A DNA stretch of 64,000 bases from Planctomycetota bacterium. GTDB taxonomy: Bacteria > Planctomycetota > Phycisphaerae > UBA1845. The position numbers and the translations under genes are program-made. Below the pieces are notes generated by a model, which worked only from the letters and a program-made list of their open reading frames with translations, did not search any database and was not told the origin of the DNA. Where the stretch lies: contig JACQXM010000063.1 of assembly GCA_016208685.1 (NCBI GenBank), positions 35,358-99,357 on the forward strand, in the 5' to 3' direction. Below are positions 34,138-42,852 of this stretch, one piece after another; position 1 is the stretch's first letter, and the number at the start of each line of letters is the position of its first letter.

Positions 34138-34975
34138 CGTCACTGGCGCGCTGCGATCCACCGCAAGAGATGTCGCCTGCGTGCACTGCGGGTACAACTT
34201 GCGCGGACTGGCCACGGAAGGACTTTGCCCGGAGTGCGGTCGGGCGATCTCGCTTTCCCTGCGCGGCGACCTGCTGCGGTTTTCCGATCCGGCCTGGCTC
34301 GAACGCCTGCGCCTGGGTGCCTGGCTGCTATCGTTGAACATCTTTCTGGGGTTTTTTATGAGGGTGACGGGCGTCCCCACGGTCGCCGACAGCCTTCGCG
34401 TTGCCTCCGTTCTGTCTTCTCACGCGAGCCCGTTTGTTGGTCTGCTTGCGGCCTTGTTCGTCACAGCGCAGGAGCCACGAAGCTCCCTGCAGGAGAGCGG
34501 CCTGAGCCTCCGAAAGGTGGTTCGCATTTCCGCGGTCATCGGCGTCGTCGGGCCGCTTCTTGCGTATGCCGACGCACTTACCAACCTGACGTACGGCCTC
34601 CTTGCCGCCGTCGGAGGTTGGCTCGGGCTCGTCGGGTTGGTTTCGGCCTACCTTCAGTTAATGTACTTTCGACGCTTGGCAATGCGCATCCCGGACGAGA
34701 GGCTCGAACTTTCGACCAAGCGATTCTTGTGGGCCGCACCGATCGTGCTTTGTCTGTTCGCCGTCCCCCTGTTGCTCCTGGCGATCGCTACACCCGGCGG
34801 GGCTCCACCGCCCGGTGGGATGGCGTGGCCCATCTGCATTGTTTCGTCCGCGGGGTTCGTCATCTGCGTTTGGTCCTTGCTGTTGGTGGCTCGTTATTTC
34901 CGGGCCATGGCAGTGGCGAGTCTCCAAGCGCGGGCGAATCTCACGCGAGTGGACGGCACGGCGGGCGAAACTTAA
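34124..34975 (+). CDS. Zinc-ribbon membrane protein, second of a tandem pair
   Basis: Starts at the ATG at 34124, overlapping the upstream gene by 14 bases; 283 residues. It has the same ribbon (CVHCGYNLRGL...CPECG, then SLRGDLL) and about six helices as its neighbour, with matching TAQEPR.SLQE and YFRRLA segments, so the pair arose by tandem duplication. The loops and helix sequences have diverged, which suggests two distinct partners rather than a recent copy. Function unknown. Confidence 0.78.
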   Translation: MQKNDVTGALRSTARDVACVHCGYNLRGLATEGLCPECGRAISLSLRGDLLRFSDPAWLERLRLGAWLLSLNIFLGFFMRVTGVPTVADSLRVASVLSSHASPFVGLLAALFVTAQEPRSSLQESGLSLRKVVRISAVIGVVGPLLAYADALTNLTYGLLAAVGGWLGLVGLVSAYLQLMYFRRLAMRIPDERLELSTKRFLWAAPIVLCLFAVPLLLLAIATPGGAPPPGGMAWPICIVSSAGFVICVWSLLLVARYFRAMAVASLQARANLTRVDGTAGET

Positions 34976-34989
34976 CCGGCCTGAGCCAA

Positions 34990-37221
34990 CTACGTCGACC
35001 CCGGGTCCGGCGACCGGGTTGGTTGAATGGCTCCGCCGCCGTCGGCCTCTGACTGGTAATCGTAGTACGCCCGCAGTTGCTCACGGAAGTAACCGCCGCG
35101 CGTGACCTGGGCCGCGTTAAGCACCGCCCCCAGCAGCCGCGCGCCCACGTCCGCCAGCAGGTTGCAGGCCCGCCGCGCCTCGCCGCGGGAATCGGACTTG
35201 GCGCGAACCACGAGCACCACGCCGTCCACCGCCGTGGCCACTACCGCCGCGTCGCTGGTGAGCAGCGCCGGCGCCGTGTCCAGAAAGACCTGGTCGTACT
35301 GCGCCGCCGCCTGGGCCAGCAGGGCGCGGAAGGCATCGCTGCCCAGAAGTTCGCCGGGATTGGGCGGCACGCGCCCGGCGCCGAGCACGTCGAGCCGGGG
35401 CACGTGGGTCTGAGTGACGCCCGCCGCGAGCGAACCCTCACCCACCAGGATGTGGCTTAGGCCCTTGCCCTGGGCTTTTGGAAACATCTTGTGGAGGCTG
35501 GGGCGACGGAAGTTGGCGTCGATGAGCAGCACGCGCTTGCCTCCCTGCGCGCCGGCGATGGCGAGATTGCAGGCCACCGTGGTCTTGCCGTCCTCCGGCC
35601 GGGGACTGGCAATCAGTACCGTGCGCTGGCGCTCCGGCGGAGCGCTGAATTGCAGGTTGGTGCGAATGCGGCGGAACGCCTCCGCCACCATGGAACGCGG
35701 CGAATCCCACACCGCCGTCTCCACGCGTTCGATGGGAACCTCCTCGTCGTCAGTGTCGGGCACGGCTCCCAGCAGGGCGATGTCCAGGTGCCGAAGGATG
35801 TCCTGCGGCGTGCGGACGGACTTGTCAATCAACTCCAGGCCGAGCGCGAGTCCGATGCTGATCGCCAGCGACAAGAAGACGCCGAGCGGCACCACCAGGA
35901 CGCTGGGGCTGCTGATCTCGAGCGGGTCAATCGCCGGCTGGGCGACATTCACCCGGATGGCCGTCTGCTGGCGAATGACGCGGCTGCGCCCCTTGATGTA
36001 CGCCTCCAACTGCGTGCGGTATTCGCTTTCCTTGAGCAGTTCCGCTTCCAGATTGCGGTAGTTGAACAGGAGCTGGTCCTGGTCCTGGAGCTCGGCCTCG
36101 GCCCGCGCCAGGTTTTCCTGCGCCAGGAACAGCGCGTGCTGCGAGTTGGCATAGGCGGTGTTGACGGCCTCACGGGCGTCGTTACGCCGCTGCTGGAGCT
36201 TCTCGGCGCGCAAGGCGGCGAGTTTCTCGTTCCCCGCGCCAAGCTGCGCCTCGAGCTGCCGAACGACCTTGTGCTCAGCGCCGTAGACCCTGGCGTCCGC
36301 CGCGAGCTGCTGCTCCAGCAGAAACACGGAGCGCGCCAGCTCGGCCACCTGGAGGTCCTGCTCCACGAGAGCACGATCTTCCGCGGTGACCGCCACGCCG
36401 GTGGGATCGTTGTAGATCTGCCGGTACTGTTCGAGCTGGGAGAGTTCCAGCGTCAGTTGCGCCACCTGCTCGCCGAACTGCGCCACCTGCTGCGCCGTGA
36501 TGTTATTGCCGGGGTTCAGGCTGGCGCCGGCAGGCAGGCGGGCGGCGAGTTTCTTGAGTTCGTTGCGCTTCTCCTCGATCTGGCGATCCAGCGCTTTGGC
36601 CTCGTCCTGCGCGTCCTCCAGGGCCTTGAGGGCGAATTCCTCGGCGGAGCGCTTGCGCACCGAGTCCTCCCACAGGCGGACCACCTCGTTGACGATGAGG
36701 GCGGGGTCTTTCTTGTTGCGGCAGGTCATGGCCACGCGCAGGAAGTTCGTGCCCCGCACGGGCACGGCGCTCAGGTCGTCGGTGAGTTGCAGAAGGTGGT
36801 CGTTGCTCTTGACCGCCTTGTACCACTGCGTTTCGCGCACGGTGTTGAGCTTCAGCGCCTCGCCCAGCGTGCCCGGGCTCTTGATGAGCAGCGACTGCGT
36901 CATCACGAAGCGCTCGTGCTCCTCCTGCTTGAGGCGTTCCAGCTCCGCGGTCAGCTCGGTATCCGGAATGTTGGAGATGCACTCGATGAGGCATTCGGCA
37001 CGGTAACCGGGAAAGTACACGCGCCAGACCAGAAACACGCTGATGGTCGCGGCACACAGCAGCGCGAACAGCGCCACGATGAGCACCGTGCGGCGCCGCA
37101 GCATGGCCACGATCTCGCCCAGCGTCGGTGGTCCGCCCGCCTCCCCCCCCGGCGGGCGCGAGGCGAGCGACGCGGGAAACGCGCCGGGCGGCGGAGGTGT
37201 TGTGGTTGTCAGCGTGGTCAT
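34990..37221 (-). CDS. Wzc-like polysaccharide co-polymerase with BY-kinase domain
   Basis: 743 residues. An N-terminal membrane helix (about 45-66) and a second near 440-460 bracket a long periplasmic Wzz region rich in coiled coil (about 185-400). The cytoplasmic C-terminal third is a bacterial tyrosine kinase of the CpsD/CapB type: Walker A SPRPEDGKTTVACNLA, Walker A' VLLIDANFRRPSLH, and Walker B DQVFLDTAPAL. A short Tyr-bearing tail (YFREQLRAYYDYQ) provides the autophosphorylation site. Such proteins set chain length and gate export of polysaccharides. The gene is third in a cassette wza - exosortase - wzc with 9-bp gaps, so it works with the outer-membrane Wza-like protein upstream. Confidence 0.9.
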   Translation of the reverse strand: MTTLTTTTPPPPGAFPASLASRPPGGEAGGPPTLGEIVAMLRRRTVLIVALFALLCAATISVFLVWRVYFPGYRAECLIECISNIPDTELTAELERLKQEEHERFVMTQSLLIKSPGTLGEALKLNTVRETQWYKAVKSNDHLLQLTDDLSAVPVRGTNFLRVAMTCRNKKDPALIVNEVVRLWEDSVRKRSAEEFALKALEDAQDEAKALDRQIEEKRNELKKLAARLPAGASLNPGNNITAQQVAQFGEQVAQLTLELSQLEQYRQIYNDPTGVAVTAEDRALVEQDLQVAELARSVFLLEQQLAADARVYGAEHKVVRQLEAQLGAGNEKLAALRAEKLQQRRNDAREAVNTAYANSQHALFLAQENLARAEAELQDQDQLLFNYRNLEAELLKESEYRTQLEAYIKGRSRVIRQQTAIRVNVAQPAIDPLEISSPSVLVVPLGVFLSLAISIGLALGLELIDKSVRTPQDILRHLDIALLGAVPDTDDEEVPIERVETAVWDSPRSMVAEAFRRIRTNLQFSAPPERQRTVLIASPRPEDGKTTVACNLAIAGAQGGKRVLLIDANFRRPSLHKMFPKAQGKGLSHILVGEGSLAAGVTQTHVPRLDVLGAGRVPPNPGELLGSDAFRALLAQAAAQYDQVFLDTAPALLTSDAAVVATAVDGVVLVVRAKSDSRGEARRACNLLADVGARLLGAVLNAAQVTRGGYFREQLRAYYDYQSEADGGGAIQPTRSPDPGST

Positions 37222-37230
37222 AAGCGCGCC

Positions 37231-38160
37231 TCAGGCCTCCTGCCCCTCCGTGGTGTCCTCCACCCACAGGCGACTCAGTACGTATCCTATCAGCGAATAC
37301 AGCCCCAGAGCGACGGCGAACATCAACATGCCCAGCACCAGGTGCGGCGTGCCCCGCGCCCAGTCGTCGTGCCCGTAGATCACCAGCAGCCCCGTGATGG
37401 TCACGCGGATGGTGTTGCACAGGATGGCGATGGGGATGCAGAACAGGATCATCACCAGCCGCTGCCAGGCGGGACGGTCGTCCACATAGGCCATCGCCAC
37501 GCCCAGCGTGAGAATGGCCATCATGGAACGCATGCCGCTGCACGCTTCGGCCACGTTCAACTGGCTGGGCGGCCGGCCGGGCAGGAGGTAGTCGATCACC
37601 ACCGCCTGCGCCTCGGTGTACAGACCGGGTGCGAACAGCGGCATCACCGCCGCCGCCGCTTTCGAGGCAATCACCTGCTGCGGTTGCGTCAGCGCCACGT
37701 ACACCGACTCCGGCAGCGGAATCGCCAGCAGGAGAAACGCGATCGGAAACCACGCCAGCCGCACCACGGACCATCCGCCGAGCAGGAGCGTCGCCCCGAA
37801 GATCGCTCCTACGATGGTCAGCGCCTGGGGATAGCGCATGGAAAGCCGCCAGGCGCTGAAGAAGTAGAGCCCCAGCGAAAGGGCCAGAACCGCGGCGCCC
37901 CAGTAGCTCGGACGAGCCTGCACGCGCCCCAGCTCCTCGCGCCGGGCATGGAGCGAATAGAGGCTGAAGAGCGGAATGAGCCAGCAATGCGACCAGTCCC
38001 CGTCGTTGATCCACCTCGCCACCAGGGTGTGGCGGATGACGTCCCAGTAGGTAAGCAGCATGAGCCCGGCGACCAGCGCCAGGCGCGCCTGCGCCACCGG
38101 TTCCAGCAGTTCGCGCCATGGACGAGGATGCAGGGTTGCCGCGGGTGCGGTTGCGCTCAT
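37231..38160 (-). CDS. Exosortase family transpeptidase-like membrane protease
   Basis: Start at the ATG at 38160 with GGAGG 5 bases upstream. The 309-residue protein has about eight membrane helices and the exosortase triad: Cys in EACSGMRSMMA near 205, Arg in CNTIRVTITG near 248, and His in GTPHLVLGM near 267. Exosortases recognise PEP-CTERM-type tails, cleave them, and probably attach the protein to a lipid or polysaccharide. The gene sits between a Wza-like exporter and a Wzc-like kinase, the standard setting for exosortase-linked exopolysaccharide systems. The cohesin-like protein at 1605-2936 ends with a compatible sorting signal and is a candidate client. Confidence 0.9.
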   Translation of the reverse strand: MSATAPAATLHPRPWRELLEPVAQARLALVAGLMLLTYWDVIRHTLVARWINDGDWSHCWLIPLFSLYSLHARREELGRVQARPSYWGAAVLALSLGLYFFSAWRLSMRYPQALTIVGAIFGATLLLGGWSVVRLAWFPIAFLLLAIPLPESVYVALTQPQQVIASKAAAAVMPLFAPGLYTEAQAVVIDYLLPGRPPSQLNVAEACSGMRSMMAILTLGVAMAYVDDRPAWQRLVMILFCIPIAILCNTIRVTITGLLVIYGHDDWARGTPHLVLGMLMFAVALGLYSLIGYVLSRLWVEDTTEGQEA

Positions 38161-38169
38161 CACCGCCTC

Positions 38170-39810
38170 CTACGGGAAAAGGTTGGGGAACCGATCCGGC
38201 CGGTTGTGCGGGTTCTGCCGCACCGCGAACGAGTCGATGTCCGCGTAGTTCCGCGCATAGGTGAAACCGTAGCCTACGTTGTTAGCAATGTTCGGCAGGC
38301 TCAGGGCTCGAATGCGTTGCAGGAACGGCGCAAATGGATGCGTCCCCACGTTGATGATGTCCCCGCGCTTGATCATGAAGTCCGCGTCCACGCCGGCGAA
38401 GATGCGATCCAGGTTCACCTGGATCATCTGCTCGCGCTGCCCGATGCGGCGGTAGATGGTGCAGCGGTCCGGCCAGGCGAGGCCCGAAAGGCCCCCGGCG
38501 ATGGCGATCGCTGATTTCAAAGTGATCGGCTCGGCGTTGAAGGCAAACGCCCCTACCCGGTTCACCTGCCCCATCACGTAGTAAATGCCGATCTCACCGC
38601 TGACAATGCGGATCACGTCCCCGGCGCGAACGAAGATGTTCCACATGGGATCGCCGGTGCGTAGCGCCTCGGCGGGAATCTGCAGAATCCGGAACGATGT
38701 GTCGCCCGCCAACCGTGCCCAGGTGGCCGCCGGCGTGGCAAAGTCGATGGCAGCCGCCTCGCCTTGGACCGGCGCCGCAGCTCGCGCTGACCCACGGTAA
38801 GCGGGGTTCGGAACGAATTCGTCGTTCACCCATACAAAAGGCTGCGTGGGGTCGGCCTCCAGCGCCTCGAGGATCGCGCGCGACTCCTCTCGGACCGGCT
38901 CGGGGGCAGCCTTGGGCGCCGGCTCCGGTTCGGGAGCCAGCAGCGACTCGACGAGCTCGCGTTCGGCGGTCGGTTTAGCACTCGGCGGCTCTTCCGGAGC
39001 GCTCTGCCCGACCGCCGGCGCGGCGCGACTGTCCGCAGAACTCTCGAAGCGGCCAAAGACAGCCTCGCGATCGGCCTGTGAAACCTTGCGCGGCGCGGCG
39101 GCGCGTCCCCCGGCCGCGTCGGTGTCGGCCGGGCCACCCGTGCTTTCGGCCTCGCCAGTGTTGGAAACGCCTGCCGGTTCATCGTACCGGAAGATGAAAA
39201 CGTCGGTCACGAACTCGTTCAGCCCGCCCACCTGGTTGATCGCTTCCAGCAGCCGCAGGTCCGGGCGGCGAATGGGGAACGTACCCGCGCGCAGGGGAGC
39301 GTTGTTGGCGGCGCTGACCCCGACACCAAAGATGGAGTACGTCGCCTTCTGTAGAAAGAGCGGGTTCACCGTTACCTCGGGCTCCACGAGGATGTTCTTC
39401 TCGTGAAGAGCCCGGCGCAGGCGATCTTCGAACTCCGGAACGGTGCTTTCCGCCGCCTGAACTCGTCCCACGACCGGCAGGTTCACGTATCCCGGCGCTG
39501 CGACCTGCACCTGGGCCTGATAGGGCGCCAGGCGCTGCCGGAGTTCGTTGATCTCGATTTCCAGCGTGTCCCCGGCCGTGATGGGATACTCACGGACCTG
39601 GACCTTCAAATCCTCGGGCGTAGGAGCGACGGCCCCGGGAATCCCGGTCGGCGCGTCCTCGAGGGTCAGCGAGGTGCGGATTTCAGTGGTGGCGGTGCGG
39701 TCGAACGTCCCCAGCACCGTTGGGTCGAGCCAGCCGTTCATGACCGAGTAACAGCCCGACGTGCCGCAGAGGAGCGCCAGCAGGGATCCACACTTGGAGA
39801 CTGATCGCAT
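38170..39810 (-). CDS. Wza-like outer-membrane polysaccharide export lipoprotein
   Basis: 546 residues, starting MRSVSKCGS at 39810. A hydrophobic start with LLCGTSGC suggests a lipoprotein (Cys20). A Poly_export domain spans about 75-165 (YPITAGDTLEIEI, GYVNLPVVGRVQ, EFEDRLRRAL). SLBB-type beta-grasp modules lie near 165-215 and 410-500 (YYVMGQVNRVGAFAF; LKSAIAIAGGLSG). Between them sits an unusual low-complexity insert rich in Ala, Pro and Glu (about 225-345). It forms the outer-membrane channel for capsule or exopolysaccharide. It opens the cassette with exosortase and Wzc. Confidence 0.85.
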   Translation of the reverse strand: MRSVSKCGSLLALLCGTSGCYSVMNGWLDPTVLGTFDRTATTEIRTSLTLEDAPTGIPGAVAPTPEDLKVQVREYPITAGDTLEIEINELRQRLAPYQAQVQVAAPGYVNLPVVGRVQAAESTVPEFEDRLRRALHEKNILVEPEVTVNPLFLQKATYSIFGVGVSAANNAPLRAGTFPIRRPDLRLLEAINQVGGLNEFVTDVFIFRYDEPAGVSNTGEAESTGGPADTDAAGGRAAAPRKVSQADREAVFGRFESSADSRAAPAVGQSAPEEPPSAKPTAERELVESLLAPEPEPAPKAAPEPVREESRAILEALEADPTQPFVWVNDEFVPNPAYRGSARAAAPVQGEAAAIDFATPAATWARLAGDTSFRILQIPAEALRTGDPMWNIFVRAGDVIRIVSGEIGIYYVMGQVNRVGAFAFNAEPITLKSAIAIAGGLSGLAWPDRCTIYRRIGQREQMIQVNLDRIFAGVDADFMIKRGDIINVGTHPFAPFLQRIRALSLPNIANNVGYGFTYARNYADIDSFAVRQNPHNRPDRFPNLFP

Positions 39811-39855
39811 AGGCACACGGTCGCCCTGTGGAGCCGCTGGGGCCGCCCACAGCAA

Positions 39856-40280
39856 GGAGTTATCGGCACATCCCGCGGGGGCAGTTTAAGCACCCGGCCG
39901 TGCCGGCACCAGCACACACTGGGGCACGCACGCGTCGGAGCCGGCGCCTGTGGCCGCCAGCGCGCGTCGGCAGGCACTATCGCTTGTGCTTGACAAAGGC
40001 GCGAAAGCTGAACCGTGCCGTCCCGATGAAATCGGGGTCAGGGAGCGGGCGAACCACGCCTCGCGGCGACGAGGGGATCTGTGCCGAGACGGTATGGAGC
40101 GGTCCGGGGAGGCCGCCGCTTGCGGCGACGAGGGAATCCGTGCCGCGACAGGATGGAGCGGTCCGGCGGGCATGTTGGCGGCAGGGGCCGCTACGGTGCG
40201 TGGCCGTTCGCAGGGACGCTGCGCTGCCGATTCAGCGCCAAAACGTTCGGCTCGCGTCGTGCGATAGCGGGCCGTGCAAT
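39856..40280. other. Noncoding interval with a decayed tandem repeat
   Basis: 425 bp without a credible gene, between two genes on the same strand. The only structure is the pair of 45-bp units listed separately. A GATGAAATCGGGGTCAGGG segment at 40025 looks like debris of further dispersed repeats. Confidence 0.5.
40063..40166. repeat. Two 45-bp units in direct tandem, period 59 bp
   Basis: Units 40063-40107 and 40122-40166 both run GCGGCGACGAGGG...ATGGAGCGGTCCGG and differ at 5 of 45 positions. A 14-bp spacer separates them. This looks like a small intergenic cassette of the type that multiplies in planctomycete genomes. Confidence 0.8.
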
Positions 40281-40772
40281 TCAGCGTAGCCGCGACGCAC
40301 CCTCGCACGCCAACTGGAACGTGCCGATGTCCGCCAGGTCGACGTCGCCGTCCGCGTCGTAATCGTAGGTTCGACAGCCGGAAAGGGCCAGGCGGGTCGG
40401 ACCGCTGAAACAACCCGTGATGCTGCCGTCGCAGTCGTGTTCCCTGGCCGCGGGCCCACCGCCCGATGTAAGCAGCGCTGCGACCTTCGCCCGCTGCGTC
40501 ACGTTCACCAACTCGCGTTGGAACAACACACCCCAGACACCGAACACCAGCATTGCCGCCGCACCGAGCGGCAGCCAGCGAACGCGGAGGAACCGCACTA
40601 CGGCCGGCTCCCGGGACGCAGCGGCGTTGGATGTTGGCGCGGCAACAATCGCGCGAGCCAGGACTTCCTGTGCGTCGGCGGCCGTAGGGCGGAACACCCC
40701 CGCGCGCTCCGCCTCGGCAAGTTCGAGCAGCGTCTGCTCGAGCGGAAGCCGGTTGTCGCTCTTTTCCGTCAT
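40281..40772 (-). CDS. Single-pass membrane protein with dockerin-like tail, sigma-factor partner
   Basis: 163 residues from the ATG at 40772. A cytoplasmic N-terminal half (about 1-63) is followed by one membrane helix (about 68-88, LPLGAAAMLVFGVWGVLF) and an external domain that ends with a Ca-binding loop DYDADGDVDLADIG, half of a dockerin-like repeat. It lies 64 bp downstream of the ECF-type sigma factor gene on the same strand, the position of an anti-sigma factor. There is no zinc HXXXCXXC motif. A tethered regulator that senses the envelope is a reasonable inference, not a demonstration. Confidence 0.72.
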   Translation of the reverse strand: MTEKSDNRLPLEQTLLELAEAERAGVFRPTAADAQEVLARAIVAAPTSNAAASREPAVVRFLRVRWLPLGAAAMLVFGVWGVLFQRELVNVTQRAKVAALLTSGGGPAAREHDCDGSITGCFSGPTRLALSGCRTYDYDADGDVDLADIGTFQLACEGASRLR

Positions 40773-40836
40773 AGGAAGCACGTCCAATACCGGCGCGTTT
40801 CCCGGGCCGCAGCCGGCCCACGAAGCCGCCCGCGCA

Positions 40837-41412
40837 TCAGGAGTCGTCTAAGACGCTCTGCCAGCGCGACCGAAGCGTGGATTCGCTCACCCCTAAAGCG
40901 GCCGCCGCCTCCTGCCAGCGGCGATCGGTGATCGCCTGAAGGTGGGCGAACATCCGGCGTCTTTCAGGCGCAAGCTCGGCCACGCATTCGCGCAGAATCG
41001 ACATTTCCTCCAGCGATGCTGCAATGTCGTCCGGCGCCGGCTCGGGCGCCGGCCTGTCCGTGTCCGCACGCTCGGGAACTTGGTCCGCCGCGGGTGGCTT
41101 CCGCTTTCGCAGTGCGGAGATGCATCGGTTGCGGCTGGCCTGGATCAGATAGGTGCTGAGCGACTGCGGGCGGTCGTCGCGTTCGAATCGGGCGCGCAAG
41201 GAACGGATGCAACCGGTCCACACATCCGCGGCGAGCGTGTCGAGCCAGTCCGGGTCGTGGAGGCACTCCTGGCGCGTCAGACGGAAGATCGTGAAGCGAA
41301 CGAGGCGGTCATAGCGCTCCATAAGTTTTCGCAGCGCCGCCTCGTCTCCCGCCAATGCGCTACTCACCAGAAAGTCATCGTGAGGAACGGCCGAGGCTCG
41401 CGCGTCATTCAT
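40837..41412 (-). CDS. Sigma-70 family (ECF-type) RNA polymerase sigma factor
   Basis: 191 residues. Region 2 (about 15-100) has ALRKLMERYDRLVRFTIFRL, then LSTYLIQASRNRCISALRKRKPP, the -10 melting and binding segment. Region 4 (about 135-190) has ELAPERRRMFAHLQAITDRRWQEAAAALGVSESTLRSR, a helix-turn-helix for the -35 element. An acidic Pro-rich linker separates the two. Its likely regulator is the membrane protein 64 bp downstream. Spacing and length are typical of planctomycete ECF factors; the regulon is unknown. Confidence 0.88.
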   Translation of the reverse strand: MNDARASAVPHDDFLVSSALAGDEAALRKLMERYDRLVRFTIFRLTRQECLHDPDWLDTLAADVWTGCIRSLRARFERDDRPQSLSTYLIQASRNRCISALRKRKPPAADQVPERADTDRPAPEPAPDDIAASLEEMSILRECVAELAPERRRMFAHLQAITDRRWQEAAAALGVSESTLRSRWQSVLDDS

Positions 41413-41489
41413 CGCCGCATGCCCTCTTCCTCATCCGGCGACTGGAGTCGTCCGGTAGATGCCCAACGTCGTGTAGGCTCTCGCAGTTA

Positions 41490-41587
41490 CCTGACCGTAT
41501 GTAGATCGCTTTCGCGGCGAGCGTTGGGCCTTCGTGGGGCCGCGCGGGCTGAAGCCCGCGGCTCGATACAGACTGACGAGACACCAC
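41490..41587. repeat. Dispersed intergenic repeat, copy B
   Basis: Counterpart of 25643-25747. It carries a perfect inverted pair CGCGGGCT/AGCCCGCG (41543-41550 and 41553-41560) with a 2-nt loop, a REP-like palindrome that has decayed in copy A. No gene lies in 41413-41721. Confidence 0.75.
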
Positions 41588-41721
41588 AGGAGCCCGTCGT
41601 CCATCCGCGGCGCTTCGTCGTCGGGTTCCCCTTCCTGCCTTCACTCCCACATCGCTGTGTCGCATCGTCGCCGGACTGCCTACGTGCCCCCGCGTCCGTG
41701 CCTTCGTAGCTCGCCCCGTCG

Positions 41722-42438
41722 CTAATCGAAGAAGCGGTACCTGATGATCGCCCACAGCGCCGGGAAGCCGTCGAAGAAGCTGATCTTCTTGCCCTCGTCC
41801 CGGCTGCGTCCGGCGTAGCTGATGCCCACTTCATACACCCGCCAATGCCGGCCCTGGCGGTTACGCTTCGAGATCTTGGCCGTGAACTCCGGTTCGAAGT
41901 CGAAGCGGTTGCAGCGCAGGGTCATGCCCTCGAGCACCTCGCGTCGGAAGACCTTGTAGCAGGTCTCCATGTCGGACAGGTGCAGGTTGGTGAACATGTT
42001 GGAAAGCACGGTGACGATGCGGTTGCCCACCATGTGCCAGAAGCGGTCCACGCGCCGCGCCGCCCCGCCGCGGAAGCGCGAGCCGTACACCACGTCCGCC
42101 TTGCCCTCCACGATGGGCTTGAGCAGGTAGGCGTAGTCTTCCGGGTTGTACTCCAGGTCCGCGTCCTGGATGAGGATGATGTCGCCGGCCGCCAGGCGAA
42201 AACCCTCGCGCAAGGCGGCGCCCTTGCCTTTGTTCTTCGTCTGGAGGCGGACGACGAGGTCCTCCTGCGGCCAGCGGGCCTTCAGCTTGGGGTAAAGCTC
42301 GCGCGTGCCGTCGCTGGAAGCGTCGTCGACGATGACAATCTGCTTGTCCATCCCTACCGGCGCGGCAATCACCCGCGCCAGCAACTCTTCCAGCGTGGCC
42401 GCCTCGTTGAAGACGGGGATGACGATGCTCAAGCGCAT
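41722..42438 (-). CDS. Family 2 glycosyltransferase, DPM1-like
   Basis: 238 residues, ATG at 42438. GT-A features: SIVIPVFNEAATLEELL at the N-terminus, IVIVDDASSDGTREL near 35, the DXD-type IQDADLEYNPEDY near 91, YGSRF near 118, and DMETCYKVFRREVLEG near 155. There is no C-terminal membrane region. It is expected to transfer a hexose from a nucleotide sugar to polyprenyl phosphate. A TATAAC hexamer lies 11 bases upstream of the ATG without a ribosome binding site, so the mRNA may be nearly leaderless. It is divergent from sucD and not part of an evident operon. Confidence 0.88.
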   Translation of the reverse strand: MRLSIVIPVFNEAATLEELLARVIAAPVGMDKQIVIVDDASSDGTRELYPKLKARWPQEDLVVRLQTKNKGKGAALREGFRLAAGDIILIQDADLEYNPEDYAYLLKPIVEGKADVVYGSRFRGGAARRVDRFWHMVGNRIVTVLSNMFTNLHLSDMETCYKVFRREVLEGMTLRCNRFDFEPEFTAKISKRNRQGRHWRVYEVGISYAGRSRDEGKKISFFDGFPALWAIIRYRFFD

Positions 42439-42449
42439 GGCAGCGACAT

Positions 42450-42455
42450 GTTATA
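42450..42455 (-). promoter_or_regulatory. Candidate -10 for the glycosyltransferase
   Basis: TATAAC on the minus strand, 11 bases upstream of the ATG at 42438. The -35 region is weak (CCTACA with a 17-bp spacer). Confidence 0.4.
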
Positions 42456-42852
42456 GCGGAACCCGCAGCGGATGTAGGCCCGCGGCATGCGCTGGCCTGC
42501 GTCGGTTCCCGCAGCGCGACTCCGGATCGTTTGAACTGGAAGGCGGGCTTCCGATCGCAGTTGCCGCGGCCGCTCCGCGCGCGGCGGTACGCGGATGCGA
42601 CCTTCGCCGCCCTATACAGGCGCGATCGCCAATCCATATCGAACCGTCCACGCGGCACTTCGCCGCAGGCGCCACGCCCTGCCCCCGCGAGCCCCTACCC
42701 ACCACGATCGGCCGGCGCGCCGACCCTGACGCGTCGGACGTGGACAAGCCGTTTGTTCCTGGCGATACTCCGCGAGGCTCGCCGTCCGGCGCGCGATCCG
42801 CGTGGCGCCTGTCGACCGGTTCGACACGGCGGGCATAGGGAAAGCGACGATT
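42456..42852. other. Noncoding interval between divergent genes
   Basis: About 400 bp with no credible gene and no conserved RNA motif that I recognise. A GGGAAAG near 42839 may serve as the sucD ribosome binding site. Confidence 0.4.

Noticed and set aside
35491..38514. A 1,007-codon open frame on the plus strand opposite the Wzc and exosortase genes
   Set aside because: High GC keeps antisense frames open. The encoded sequence is rich in Arg, Gln, His and Gly with no domain, and the opposite strand carries clear families with proper motifs and starts.
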